DNA of 36,713 nt from Crocinitomicaceae bacterium (lineage in GTDB: Bacteria > Bacteroidota > Bacteroidia > Flavobacteriales_D > Crocinitomicaceae): NCBI GenBank assembly GCA_029247685.1, contig JAQWKT010000002.1, positions 1 to 36,713 of the forward strand, written 5' to 3'. The position numbers and the translations under genes are program-made. Positions 1 through 8,334 of this stretch are shown one piece after another; positions within the stretch are counted from its first letter, which is position 1, and every line of letters starts with the position of its first letter. Below the pieces are notes generated by a model. It was not told the DNA's origin. It searched no databases and saw nothing but the letters and a program-made list of their open reading frames with translations.

Positions 1-585
1 AGAATAGTTTTCATTTAAGATGACAGGTAAAAAATAACTATTGCTATCTATCGTATCCATATAATCAATCAAAAAACTCAAATTTTTAATCAACTTGCTT
101 TTTGCGAAATTATCTCCCAAATTATTGACATCCATTTGAGTTTTTGTGTATAAGTCGTATTGGTAAGCATCCAATTTTTCTTTATTATTAATCTTTTTGT
201 TGGCCACTAGTTTTTTATGTAATGATGTTGAGGATAATTCGGCAGGAGCATTAATGGTAACCTCTTCAAGGTTTTTTAATCCAGAAGATAAGGCAAAGTT
301 TATCACTTGTTCTTTATCTAATTTTATAACTTTTTTTTGAGGAAGATATCCAGGAAAAACAACCACTAATGTGTCGGTGGCATAGTAGGTTTCTAAACGG
401 TAATTTCCAAGATTATCTGAAAGAGCACCAACCTTAGAGTTTAAAAATTTAATTTTTACATAAGGTAGAGCCTCTTTGGTGGAATGGTCTGTTATTTGTC
501 CTGAAATTATGGTTTTCTGTCCATTTAAGGCAAAACTTGTCAGTAGAATTAAAACAAAAAAACAAAATCTAAACCAATACCCCAT
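1..585 (-). CDS. DUF5686/carboxypeptidase-regulatory-like outer-membrane protein, N-terminal part (truncated by window edge)
   Basis: An open frame of 195 codons starts at ATG 585 and runs without a stop off the left edge. Residues 1-23 form a signal peptide (hydrophobic core, then LNGQ). Residues 24-110 look like a carboxypeptidase-D regulatory-like beta-sandwich (ISGQITD, SDNLGNYRLETYYATD, VVVFPGYLPQKK). After this comes a segment rich in Lys and Asn (AYQYDLYTKTQMDVNN), as at the beginning of DUF5686 barrels. The same order is seen in the complete 828-residue protein at 30165-32648, so this is probably a paralogue. Start spacing is 5 nt after the tatC stop, so it is the last visible gene of the queA operon. 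The family is thought to be an outer-membrane barrel with a periplasmic plug-like domain; its substrate is unknown. Confidence 0.8.
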   Translation of the reverse strand, partial: MGYWFRFCFFVLILLTSFALNGQKTIISGQITDHSTKEALPYVKIKFLNSKVGALSDNLGNYRLETYYATDTLVVVFPGYLPQKKVIKLDKEQVINFALSSGLKNLEEVTINAPAELSSTSLHKKLVANKKINNKEKLDAYQYDLYTKTQMDVNNLGDNFAKSKLIKNLSFLIDYMDTIDSNSYFLPVILNENYS

Positions 586-590
586 ATTAT

Positions 591-1373
591 TTATATGTGT
601 TCTTTTTTATAAATTCTAGAAGATGCCAAAACTCCTATTTCATACAATAAAATAATTGGTATTGCCACGATTATTTGAGAAACCACATCTGGTGGAGTGA
701 TAACAGCAGAAAGAATCAAAACAGAAACAATTGCATGTTTTCTGTACTTTTTAAGAAATCCAGGAGTAATCACCCCTATTTTTGTAAGCAGATAAGAAGC
801 TACTGGTAATAAAAAAAATAAGCCACAATAAAAAACAGTTGAAATTATCGTACTCATATAAGAGTTAACTGTAAAAATGTTTTCTATATCCTCACTTATT
901 TGATAGGATCCGAAAAATTTAATTGCTAAAGGAGCCACAACAAAATACCCAAAAATTATCCCTAAAAAAAACAACAAACTAACAAAAAAAGTTAATCCTT
1001 TAAAAGAGTTTTTTTCTTTCTCTTTTAATCCTGGCTTAACAAAGCCCCACAATTGATAAAAAACAAATGGGAATCCAAAAACAAGCCCACCCATAAAACT
1101 CATCAATAGAGAGTACGAAAACTGACCAGAAACAGTCATGCTTTGCATGCTAATTGGAATCTCATTAACACACATATTAAAATATTCACACAAAAATCGA
1201 AACGAAACAAAATCAGGGGTACTCATTGCTAAAAACACATTTTCCATTACCCATTCCTGCTTGATCCAAATAATAATTCCTATTAATACCACAACAATAG
1301 ATGCACGAGCAATTCTCCATCTTAATTCTTCAAGATGCTCCAGAAAGGGCATATTTTTATTATTTTCTTTCAT
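591..1373 (-). CDS. tatC: Sec-independent protein translocase TatC
   Basis: TatC is the multi-spanning receptor of the twin-arginine pathway, which exports folded proteins; it binds the RR signal peptide and works with TatA-type subunits. The 260-residue product starts with MPFLEHLEELRWRI (residues 8-21), the conserved cytoplasmic N-terminus. PFVFYQLWGFVKPGL (102-116) and ITPPDVVSQ (225-233) are the family signatures. Six hydrophobic segments are visible. The frame is open to 1433, but the ATG at 1373 gives the normal N-terminus and lies 5 nt after the upstream stop; the longer form would overlap the radical SAM gene. No tatA is seen nearby, which is common in Bacteroidota. It lies in an operon with queA, an ArsS-like gene and a DUF5686 gene. 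Confidence 0.95.
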   Translation of the reverse strand: MKENNKNMPFLEHLEELRWRIARASIVVVLIGIIIWIKQEWVMENVFLAMSTPDFVSFRFLCEYFNMCVNEIPISMQSMTVSGQFSYSLLMSFMGGLVFGFPFVFYQLWGFVKPGLKEKEKNSFKGLTFFVSLLFFLGIIFGYFVVAPLAIKFFGSYQISEDIENIFTVNSYMSTIISTVFYCGLFFLLPVASYLLTKIGVITPGFLKKYRKHAIVSVLILSAVITPPDVVSQIIVAIPIILLYEIGVLASSRIYKKEHI

Positions 1374-1378
1374 GTTAT

Positions 1379-2410
1379 TTACAATGTCTCTCCTCCACAA
1401 CTTGAGCCATTTCCAGAAGTGCATCCAAAACAATGATTTGCCATTTGAATTTCCCTGCTTAATATTTTTTTATTCGTATACGAATTTATATGATTTGCAT
1501 CAGATTTTATCTTAATATCCAACATTTGGTTAAAATCACAATCATACAAGTAACCATCCCAACTAACTGAAACCATTTCTTTACACATTAATCCATTGAT
1601 ACTTAATGGATTAAATGAATCAATTAGACGGTCCATATATTCATTTAAATAATCCATCTTTATCAGAAAATCCAAAAACCTACTTATAGGCATATTGGTT
1701 ATCGTGAATAAACTATTGAAATCTATATTAAATCTTTTTTTCAACTCTTTTTTATATTGCTTTTGCATCAACTCTTGATTAGATGGCAAAATTGCTCCTG
1801 TTGGATTATAAACTAAATTCAAAACTAAATCTTCATCATCTTTCCCATAACCAACATCATTTAAAAGTTTTAACGCTTTTATTGATTTTTCAAATACATT
1901 GTTTCCTCTTTGGGCATTTGTTCGGTTAGCCGAGAAATGTGGTAATGAAGATACAATTTCAACTTTATGTTTTTTAAAAAATGCAGGGAGATAATGAAAT
2001 TTTTTGTTCGCCAATATTATTGTTAAATTACATCGAACAATTATTTTCAATTTGAATTTCGACAACATTTCCACGAACCATTTGAAATTTGGATTCATTT
2101 CTGGAGCTCCTCCGGTTAAATCAACTATATTAAAATCCCCCTTAGAAACAACCGTAAGGCATTTTAACATAACCTCTTTTTGCATTATCTCCTTTCTGTC
2201 AGGCCCTGCATCTACATGACAATGCTTACATACCTGATTGCACATTTTTCCCAAATTAATTTGTAAAATACTAGCTGATTGGGGGGTTATTTTTAAACAA
2301 CCTTCTGAAGAAATTTTTTCAAAAAAGCTAACCTTTGATGCTTTTTCAAGCTCCATCAATTGCAGATTACTTTGACTCAAAAAATGTTTTTGAGCCTTCA
2401 AAGATTTCAT
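1379..2410 (-). CDS. arsS: ArsS-like radical SAM protein (DUF3641 C-terminal domain), cysteine form
   Basis: This 343-residue radical SAM enzyme carries the 4Fe-4S motif CNQVCKHCHVDAGP with C57, C61 and C64. DLTGGAPEMNP lies about 35 residues later (the GGE-like SAM-binding region). A second half has GLMCKEMVSVSWDGYLYDCDFNQ-type features (about 272-296) and a Cys-rich tail, CFGCTSGNGSSCGG (327-340). This order matches the ArsS/DUF3641 family. Characterised members transfer a 5'-deoxyadenosyl group to methylated arsenic during arsenosugar synthesis, and some are selenoproteins. Here the tail codons are TGT TTT GGA TGC, so no in-frame TGA is used. No arsM methyltransferase is visible in the window. 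It sits 6 nt after queA and 5 nt before tatC. The family call is firm; the arsenic substrate is inferred from the family only. Confidence 0.82.
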   Translation of the reverse strand: MKSLKAQKHFLSQSNLQLMELEKASKVSFFEKISSEGCLKITPQSASILQINLGKMCNQVCKHCHVDAGPDRKEIMQKEVMLKCLTVVSKGDFNIVDLTGGAPEMNPNFKWFVEMLSKFKLKIIVRCNLTIILANKKFHYLPAFFKKHKVEIVSSLPHFSANRTNAQRGNNVFEKSIKALKLLNDVGYGKDDEDLVLNLVYNPTGAILPSNQELMQKQYKKELKKRFNIDFNSLFTITNMPISRFLDFLIKMDYLNEYMDRLIDSFNPLSINGLMCKEMVSVSWDGYLYDCDFNQMLDIKIKSDANHINSYTNKKILSREIQMANHCFGCTSGNGSSCGGETL

Positions 2411-2416
2411 TTTTTA

Positions 2417-3475
2417 TTATAAAATTAACATTGCGTCTCCGTAAGAATAAAATCGATATTTCTCTTTTATCGCTTCCTTATAAGCACTTAAAATTAATTG
2501 GTGTCCACAAAAAGCCGATGTCATCATTAATAAGGTGGAAAGCGGGGTATGGAAATTTGTAACCATGCAATTCGCAATAGCAAAATCATATGGAGGGAAA
2601 ATAAATTTATTAGTCCACCCGGCATACTCTTTAAGTAAACCATCGGTTGAAACAGATGTTTCCATAGCCCTCATGCAAGTTGTCCCAATAGCACAAACCT
2701 TTCTCTTATTTATTTTTGCATCATTAACAATGTTAACAGCTGAAGAAGAAATAAACGCTTGCTCAGAATCCATTTTGTGTTTTGTTAGATCCTCAACTTC
2801 AACTGGTCTAAATGTGCCTAGACCAACATGAAGTGTTAATTCTGCAAAATCAATTCCCTTTAGCTCAAGCCTTTTCATTAGTTGTCTTGAAAAATGAAGA
2901 CCTGCGGTTGGTGCAGCAACAGCTCCTTCTTCACTTGCAAAAATTGTTTGGTATCTTTTCTCGTCTGCCTCCTCAACATCTCTTTTTATATACTTAGGCA
3001 AAGGGGTTTCGCCTAACCTTGTAATTGCTTTTTTAAATTCTTCATATGGGCCATCAAATAAAAAGCGAAGCGTTCTACCTCTAGAGGTTGTATTATCAAT
3101 TACCTCAGCAACTAAGGATTCGTCATCTCCAAAATATAGCTTATTTCCAATTCTTATTTTTCTTGCGGGATCCACCAAAACATCCCACAATAAACTTTCT
3201 TTATTTAATTCTCTAAGTAAGAAAACCTCAATTTTAGCACCTGTTTTTTCTTTATTTCCATACATTCTTGCAGGAAAAACTTTCGTGTTATTCATTACAA
3301 AAACATCCGATTCATCAAAATAATCAATGATATCTTTGAACTGGCGATGTTCGATCTTTCCTGTATCCTTATGGATAACCATTAACCTTGATTCATCACG
3401 ATTTTCAGTAGGATGTTCGGCTATTAATTCTTCAGGCAAATCAAAGTTAAACTCTGACAATTTCATTTTACTCAT
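2417..3475 (-). CDS. queA: S-adenosylmethionine:tRNA ribosyltransferase-isomerase (QueA)
   Basis: QueA transfers and isomerises the ribosyl part of SAM onto preQ1 at the tRNA wobble position, giving epoxyqueuosine. The 352-residue protein shows the family blocks [12 protein letters not shown] (11-22), [12 protein letters not shown] (60-71), APTAGLHFS (188-196), VGLGTFRPV (217-225) and [14 protein letters not shown] (305-318). The reading frame is open to 3640, but the extension would cross a promoter and a nine-base G run. [14 protein letters not shown] is the family N-terminus, so ATG 3475 was chosen (ATG 3466 is also possible). A promoter with the TAnnTTTG element lies just upstream. It is the first gene of the queA-arsS-tatC-DUF5686 operon. 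No other queuosine gene is present. Confidence 0.96.
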   Translation of the reverse strand: MSKMKLSEFNFDLPEELIAEHPTENRDESRLMVIHKDTGKIEHRQFKDIIDYFDESDVFVMNNTKVFPARMYGNKEKTGAKIEVFLLRELNKESLLWDVLVDPARKIRIGNKLYFGDDESLVAEVIDNTTSRGRTLRFLFDGPYEEFKKAITRLGETPLPKYIKRDVEEADEKRYQTIFASEEGAVAAPTAGLHFSRQLMKRLELKGIDFAELTLHVGLGTFRPVEVEDLTKHKMDSEQAFISSSAVNIVNDAKINKRKVCAIGTTCMRAMETSVSTDGLLKEYAGWTNKFIFPPYDFAIANCMVTNFHTPLSTLLMMTSAFCGHQLILSAYKEAIKEKYRFYSYGDAMLIL

Positions 3476-3499
3476 ATCAACTAAATTTAAAAAGGAAGC

Positions 3500-3531
3500 C
3501 AAATATACAACATTGCCCCCCCCCTTGTCAA
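3500..3531 (-). promoter_or_regulatory. queA promoter with a nine-G spacer tract
   Basis: On the minus strand a perfect -7 element TATATTTG (3507-3500) is preceded by TTG (3531-3529) after a 21-nt spacer, matching the Bacteroidota TTG-N17-23-TAnnTTTG pattern. A run of nine G (plus strand C, 3516-3524) lies inside the spacer. The predicted transcript start falls about 18 nt before the queA ATG. Confidence 0.6.
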
Positions 3532-3577
3532 GTTTTATTTTATATTCGATTTGATTAAATCTATCTTTACTTGGTTT

Positions 3578-3608
3578 TTGGTAGATTTTAATAGAATAAC
3601 TAATTTCG
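3578..3608 (+). promoter_or_regulatory. Possible promoter of the lamin-tail protein
   Basis: TTG (3578-3580), a 20-nt spacer and TAATTTCG (3601-3608, one mismatch to TAnnTTTG) lie 20 nt before the GTG start at 3628. It is divergent from the queA promoter. Confidence 0.3.
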
Positions 3609-3627
3609 TTTTTTAAACTTTTTATCG

Positions 3628-5343
3628 GTGAAAAAAACATTTCAAGTTTTTTGTCTTTTATTGGCCTTGTTTAATCTCGATCATTTTTATTATTCTCAAA
3701 AACTAATCCTTAATGAAATCTCTCAAGGATCAAGTGGGGGAAAAGAATATGTAGAACTTTTAGTTGTTCCTACTGGAAACTGCCATAACTGCATTGACCT
3801 TAGAGAATGGATTATCGATGACAATAATGGTTTTTTTTCTGGTGGTCCTAGCTCGGGAGTTGGCATTGCTCCAGGAGCCATCCGATTTTCAAACAATCTT
3901 TATTGGTCTTGCATTTCCACAGGTACCCTAATAACTATATACAACGATGCAGACATGAATCCACAAATTGGACAAATTGACACTCTTTTAGATGATGGGA
4001 ATTGTAATCTTATTATCCCTATATCTTCTACTTTATTTGAGCGGCATTCTTCAACTCCAAATAATAGCTCTAGTTCTTACTCAAATTCTGGATGGACTCA
4101 GGGCGGGGATTGGTGGTCCATTGGAATGTCAAATTCAAACGATTCTTTTTTAACCCTTGATCCATCAAATCCAACCACTATCGTTCATTCTGTTAGTTGG
4201 GGAAACAATAACACAAACAACACCATTTACTTTAATGGATCGGCCTCTGGAAAAGTTTATTCATTTAAAAATCAGATTTCTAATGATCCTGATAATCAAG
4301 CAAATTGGGTCAGTGAATTGTGTTCCACAGGAGCGGAAACACCAGGCCAACCAAATAATTTAGAAAACTCTTCGTTCATCGCTTATCTAAACAACAATTG
4401 CTCTTCAATAAATCCAAATCCAACAACGAGCACAAGCTCCCTAACTATTTGTTCAAGTCAATTGCCCTATAACTGGAATGGGTTAACATTTAATACCGCA
4501 GGAACACAAACCGATACGTTGATATCAATTAATGGCTGTGATTCTTTAGCCACACTAATTTTAACGGTTAATCCACAGGTATCTAATTCTATTTATGATA
4601 CGATATGCAACAATCAATTGCCTTATAGCTGGAATGGGTTGACCTTTAATGCTGCTGGTACCCAAGCAATAACTTTAACTAGTACAGCAGGGTGTGACTC
4701 TATAGTTACATTAAATTTGACAATTAACTCCCAGGACACTAATTCCATTTATGACACAATTTGTGAGGGTCAATTGCCATATATGTGGAATGGGATGAAC
4801 TTTAACTCCTCTGGAATGCAAATAGATTCTTCCCTTAACGCAAATGGATGTGACTCCTTGACTTTTTTAAACTTAACCGTTTTAAACAACAACAATTATG
4901 AAAACCAAACCGCTCTATATGTAGACACTAGTGTTTGTGTGAGCAGTCTTCCTTTAGTCATCAATGGATATTTATTTGAAGAGGAAGGAGACATCAAAGA
5001 TACACTTACAAATATTTATGGATGTGATTCGATTATCCGATGTAAATTATCGGTTTACAATTGTAATTTAATTATTCCTTCTGCTTTTACTCCCGACAAA
5101 GACCTTGTTAATGATTTTTGGGAAATACCAAACATTGACATGTATTTCCCTGAAAATAAAGTAAAAATATACAATCGATGGGGAGAACTTCTTTTTGAAA
5201 GTGAAAAGGGAAAATATGCAACAAATCCATGGGATGGAAAGCACAAGGGGAAATCATTAGGGGTAGGTTCTTATTATTACATCATTCAACTAAATGAACA
5301 AAATCAAGAGGATAAGTCCGGAAGCGTAAGCATTATCAAATAA
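3628..5343 (+). CDS. Secreted lamin-tail-domain protein with Cys-pair repeats and T9SS type B sorting domain
   Basis: The 571-residue protein starts with GTG; the next codons give a signal peptide ([15 protein letters not shown], cleavage near residue 23). Residues 24-240 resemble a lamin-tail domain ([21 protein letters not shown] at its start). Residues 269-478 hold four repeats of about 50 residues with the pattern C-QLPY-WNG-F-G-Q-L-GCDS-L-L-V; each has one Cys near the start and one near the end, so they are probably disulphide-closed beta domains. Residues 484-571 form a CHU_C/type B T9SS sorting domain ([36 protein letters not shown]). The protein should be secreted and anchored or released at the cell surface, perhaps as an adhesin; that role is inferred. 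tadA begins 7 nt downstream. Confidence 0.85.
   Translation: MKKTFQVFCLLLALFNLDHFYYSQKLILNEISQGSSGGKEYVELLVVPTGNCHNCIDLREWIIDDNNGFFSGGPSSGVGIAPGAIRFSNNLYWSCISTGTLITIYNDADMNPQIGQIDTLLDDGNCNLIIPISSTLFERHSSTPNNSSSSYSNSGWTQGGDWWSIGMSNSNDSFLTLDPSNPTTIVHSVSWGNNNTNNTIYFNGSASGKVYSFKNQISNDPDNQANWVSELCSTGAETPGQPNNLENSSFIAYLNNNCSSINPNPTTSTSSLTICSSQLPYNWNGLTFNTAGTQTDTLISINGCDSLATLILTVNPQVSNSIYDTICNNQLPYSWNGLTFNAAGTQAITLTSTAGCDSIVTLNLTINSQDTNSIYDTICEGQLPYMWNGMNFNSSGMQIDSSLNANGCDSLTFLNLTVLNNNNYENQTALYVDTSVCVSSLPLVINGYLFEEEGDIKDTLTNIYGCDSIIRCKLSVYNCNLIIPSAFTPDKDLVNDFWEIPNIDMYFPENKVKIYNRWGELLFESEKGKYATNPWDGKHKGKSLGVGSYYYIIQLNEQNQEDKSGSVSIIK
4432..5061 (+). repeat. Four tandem coding repeats of about 150 nt
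   Basis: The segment encodes four direct repeats in the lamin-tail protein, at about residues 269-319, 320-369, 370-420 and 427-478. The first three are close copies ([33 protein letters not shown]). The fourth has diverged ([11 protein letters not shown]). The copies resemble each other in DNA as well as protein, which suggests growth by internal duplication. Confidence 0.8.
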
Positions 5344-5350
5344 ACAAAAA

Positions 5351-5794
5351 ATGATTACTCCCTACAACGATGAATACTTCATGAAACAGGCTCTTAACGA
5401 GGCAAAAACAGCTTATGAAAACAATGAAATTCCAGTCGGAGCAATCATTGTAGCAAACAAACAAATAATTGCAAAATGTCACAATCGAACGGAACAACTA
5501 AATGATGTTACTGCTCATGCTGAAATACAAGCAATCACAGCAGCGTCTGAGTATTTGGGCGCAAAGTACTTAAAAGGCTGCACCATGTATGTCACACTTG
5601 AGCCTTGTCCCATGTGCATAGGAGCTTTGTATTGGTCTCAAATTGACAAAGTAATCTTTGCAGCTAGAGACACTCGAAGAAAAAAAACAAGTACTAGCGA
5701 CCTTTATCACCCTAAAACACTTGTTACAAATGGTTTAATGGCAGAAGAATCCTCTTTACTTTTAAAAAAGTTTTTTACAGAAAAACGAGACTAA
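5351..5794 (+). CDS. tadA: tRNA-specific adenosine deaminase (TadA)
   Basis: TadA converts A34 to inosine in tRNA-Arg(ACG). The 147-residue protein has the zinc deaminase motifs HAE (H56, E58 as proton shuttle) and PCPMC (C86, C89), plus IPVGAIIV near residue 27, as in bacterial TadA. Length fits the family. A free base or nucleotide deaminase such as guanine deaminase is less likely because the sequence after PCPMCIGALYWS follows the TadA pattern (ARDTRR). It begins 7 nt after the preceding surface-protein gene, so it probably depends on readthrough from that gene or on an internal promoter. Confidence 0.9.
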   Translation: MITPYNDEYFMKQALNEAKTAYENNEIPVGAIIVANKQIIAKCHNRTEQLNDVTAHAEIQAITAASEYLGAKYLKGCTMYVTLEPCPMCIGALYWSQIDKVIFAARDTRRKKTSTSDLYHPKTLVTNGLMAEESSLLLKKFFTEKRD

Positions 5795-5824
5795 TTTTCT
5801 ACCTTTAACAATTCTTTTTTTACT

Positions 5825-7084
5825 ATGAAAGTATTTAAGTTTGGTGGAGCATCCGTTAAAGATGCTAATGCGGTTAGAAATGTTTGTGATATTCTATCTC
5901 TGTATAAAAATGAGAAAATTATCGTCGTGGTATCAGCTATGGGCAAAACCACCAACCTTCTTGAAAAAATTATCGAAACAAAAAACAATCTAGAATTTGA
6001 GGAATTAAAAAAGCAACTTTTTTCTTTTCACCAAAAAATAATTTGCGATCTCAATCTACAAAAAGAAACTTTTTCGATGATCGAAAAAGCGACAAATAAA
6101 CTTAAACTAAGTTACAAAATAGATAAAAAAAACAATCAAGCTATATACTCCGCTATTGTTTCCATTGGGGAATACCTCTCGTCAAACATCCTAAGCTGCT
6201 ATTTAAAAAAGCAAAACATTAAAGCGAGTTGGTGTGATGCTAAATCTATTATCACCACTACAGAAAAACACATAGACTCCTCTATCATTTGGCCATTAAC
6301 TCAACAAAAATTTAATGACATAGTTCCGCCATTGTTTAAAAAAAACTCCATCCTAGTTACTCAAGGTTTTATTGGCAAAAACAAATTGGAAGAAACAACA
6401 ACCTTAGGAAGAGAAGGATCTGATTTCTCAGCAGCAATTTTTGCATATTGTGGCAATGCAGATGGTGTATACATTTGGAAAGATGTTCCTGGAATGTTAA
6501 ATGCAGATCCTAAATTTTTTCAAAACACGATTAAACTTGATCAAATATCTTATAGAGAAGCTTTAGAGCTTTCTTATTATGGCGCCTCTGTCATTCATCC
6601 TAAAACTATAAAACCTCTTCATAACAAAGGAATTCCCCTTTATGTTAAATCTTTTTTAGAGCCTAAATCTAAAGGAACAATCATTAATAGCTCAAAAGAC
6701 AAAGATCGATTAGTCCCTTCTTTTATTTTTAAGCACGATCAAATATTGTTCTCCATAAAACCAAAAGACTTTTCTTTTCTAGTGGAAGAAAATTTAAGTG
6801 ATATTTTTGCTAGATTATCAAAAATTAATGCAAAAATCAATGTCATGCAAAACTCTGCCTTGAGCTTTTCAATTTTACTTGACCGCCGCAAAATAAATTT
6901 AAACGAAATTCTTTCTGCTTTTAGAGAGGATTATGTAATCCGATATAACGAAGGACTCGAATTAGTCACTATTAGAAATCACGATCAAAAAACTATTGAT
7001 TTTGTAACAAAAGGAAAAAGAAATATTTTAGAACAAAAAACTAGAAATACTATTCGAATCGTTTTAAAAGATTTAAAACAATAA
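5825..7084 (+). CDS. lysC: Aspartate kinase, monofunctional
   Basis: Aspartokinase phosphorylates aspartate in the first step of lysine, threonine and methionine synthesis. The 419-residue protein starts with MKVFKFGGASVKD (the KFGG[TS]S signature). It carries VVVSAMGKTTN (34-44) and TTLGREGSDFSAA (around 196-208), which bind nucleotide and aspartate. GASVIHPKT follows near 258-266. The C-terminal 120 residues form a shortened regulatory part with ACT-like pattern (SKINAKINVMQNSALSFSI). There is no homoserine dehydrogenase fusion, so it is the short type. It begins 30 nt after tadA. Confidence 0.93.
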   Translation: MKVFKFGGASVKDANAVRNVCDILSLYKNEKIIVVVSAMGKTTNLLEKIIETKNNLEFEELKKQLFSFHQKIICDLNLQKETFSMIEKATNKLKLSYKIDKKNNQAIYSAIVSIGEYLSSNILSCYLKKQNIKASWCDAKSIITTTEKHIDSSIIWPLTQQKFNDIVPPLFKKNSILVTQGFIGKNKLEETTTLGREGSDFSAAIFAYCGNADGVYIWKDVPGMLNADPKFFQNTIKLDQISYREALELSYYGASVIHPKTIKPLHNKGIPLYVKSFLEPKSKGTIINSSKDKDRLVPSFIFKHDQILFSIKPKDFSFLVEENLSDIFARLSKINAKINVMQNSALSFSILLDRRKINLNEILSAFREDYVIRYNEGLELVTIRNHDQKTIDFVTKGKRNILEQKTRNTIRIVLKDLKQ

Positions 7085-7091
7085 AACTCAC

Positions 7092-7319
7092 ATGAGATTA
7101 CTTTCTGCTCCAAAAAACACTCCCTTATCCATTATTAAAATCGAAGATGCCCCATACAAAGCAAAGTTATATGAACTAGGGATCTTTAAAGGTCAAATTA
7201 TTCGTTGGGAACTAAGTGCTGCATTTTCAGGCCCTATTGCTATACGTGTAAATGAAAGCCTTATATCATTAAGAAAAGAAGATGTCGAAATTATCCATGT
7301 AGAAAAAACAGAATCCTAA
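7092..7319 (+). CDS. feoA: Stand-alone FeoA-domain protein
   Basis: This is a 75-residue SH3-like FeoA domain. Its pattern is a short N-terminal strand, then KAKLYELGIFKGQIIRW (about 23-39), a hydrophobic GPIAIRV strand, and ISLRKEDVEII at the end. FeoA domains normally assist the ferrous iron transporter FeoB, but feoB is not adjacent here. The gene starts 7 nt after lysC and its stop overlaps the stop of the opposing porP gene by 4 nt. Its role in iron uptake is inferred from the domain alone; it could act with a distant feoB. Confidence 0.82.
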   Translation: MRLLSAPKNTPLSIIKIEDAPYKAKLYELGIFKGQIIRWELSAAFSGPIAIRVNESLISLRKEDVEIIHVEKTES

Positions 7320-8329
7320 CGTCCAAAAATAGACTTTTTAGCTGTTCGATAACTTAGAGATATTTCGGCCGAACCAGTGTACGCTTTTCTTATTTTTGAA
7401 ACCGATAAATCATAAGACATGCCAATGGTAAAAGACCCCCAATCAATAGTAATAGTTGGCGCTAAAACACCTGATGATTGTGCATAAGTGCCAATGCCAA
7501 AATACGAGTCTTGAGCATTTTTTGTCATCTTAGAAGCACTTTTAAACCTCGTTTTAAAAAACACGCCACCTATAGTTTGATAATGTTTGGATTGTTTCAT
7601 CTGCAATAAATTTATTTCCATTCCAGATATTTCTGAAAAGGTGAAAAATAAGTTCGCATACATTTGAAATTTCATGTATAATCTATCTGTTGTTATATTA
7701 CTATAACGTAATCTTGGTCTATTTACATGAGCAACCGAAATCCCTCCCTCCATGGAGAAATCCCTTTCTCTTACTACTTTTGTTTGCATTTTTCCATATC
7801 GATAATGCACCCCAAAACCAGCATCCAAATAGCTAAATGAAGTTAAACCACTTTCTTCACCAGTAAAGATTGTCTGATCAAAATAACTGCCATTCCATTG
7901 CGATAAAAAGGTGAGATTGGACAGATCAGCTACTCGATTGCCAAAAGAAGTTTGCAAACCAGCAGACAATGAGTGTAGTCTATTAATTGGCAAAACGCCA
8001 CTTATTGTAACCCCTCCTGTTCGCAATCCAAAGCTTGCATCTCCACCAACATCATTTAAAAACATAAAACCAAAGCCTAAATAGGATTTTTCATTTCTAT
8101 ACCCCTTTCCTAAGGTTAATTCTGCAGTTGCTGCAGTTGTTCTAAACTGCGTGTTTGCGCCAAGCCATTGATTTCGATTAGCGACAGTAACTCTCTCCCA
8201 ACCATTAAAAACACCCGTTATAGCAGGATTTAAAAGAATCCCTGTTCGATTAAACTGGGTGAAATGGAAATCTTGTGCCAAAGGCAAAAAAGATAAAAAG
8301 ACAAAAAAAATAAAAATGAAACTGCGCAT
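7316..8329 (-). CDS. Type IX secretion system membrane protein, PorP/SprF family
   Basis: The 337-residue protein has a signal peptide (residues 1-18, ending LPLAQ) followed by DFHFTQFNRTGILLNPAITG, the conserved PorP/SprF opening. Alternating hydrophobic strands of an outer-membrane beta-barrel follow to a C-terminus rich in Tyr and Ser. Multiple PorP/SprF copies occur per genome, often next to a large type B T9SS cargo; in Flavobacterium johnsoniae SprF serves SprB. Here the gene lies 5 nt downstream of an 883-residue type B cargo, so it is probably the dedicated outer-membrane partner of that cargo. The stop codon region overlaps feoA on the other strand. Confidence 0.9.
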   Translation of the reverse strand: MRSFIFIFFVFLSFLPLAQDFHFTQFNRTGILLNPAITGVFNGWERVTVANRNQWLGANTQFRTTAATAELTLGKGYRNEKSYLGFGFMFLNDVGGDASFGLRTGGVTISGVLPINRLHSLSAGLQTSFGNRVADLSNLTFLSQWNGSYFDQTIFTGEESGLTSFSYLDAGFGVHYRYGKMQTKVVRERDFSMEGGISVAHVNRPRLRYSNITTDRLYMKFQMYANLFFTFSEISGMEINLLQMKQSKHYQTIGGVFFKTRFKSASKMTKNAQDSYFGIGTYAQSSGVLAPTITIDWGSFTIGMSYDLSVSKIRKAYTGSAEISLSYRTAKKSIFGR

Positions 8330-8334
8330 TACTT

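Noticed and set aside
1379..1440. A possible selenocysteine TGA in the ArsS-like C-terminal motif
   Set aside because: The codons are TGT TTT GGA TGC, so plain cysteine; no in-frame TGA occurs.
1138..1515. A 125-codon plus-strand ORF across tatC and the radical SAM gene
   Set aside because: It is antisense to two genes with clear family motifs and its translation has no recognisable pattern.
3476..3640. An N-terminal extension of queA to 3640
   Set aside because: It would translate the promoter and the nine-base G run, and would overlap the start of the divergent gene; the QueA family begins at MSKMKLSEF.
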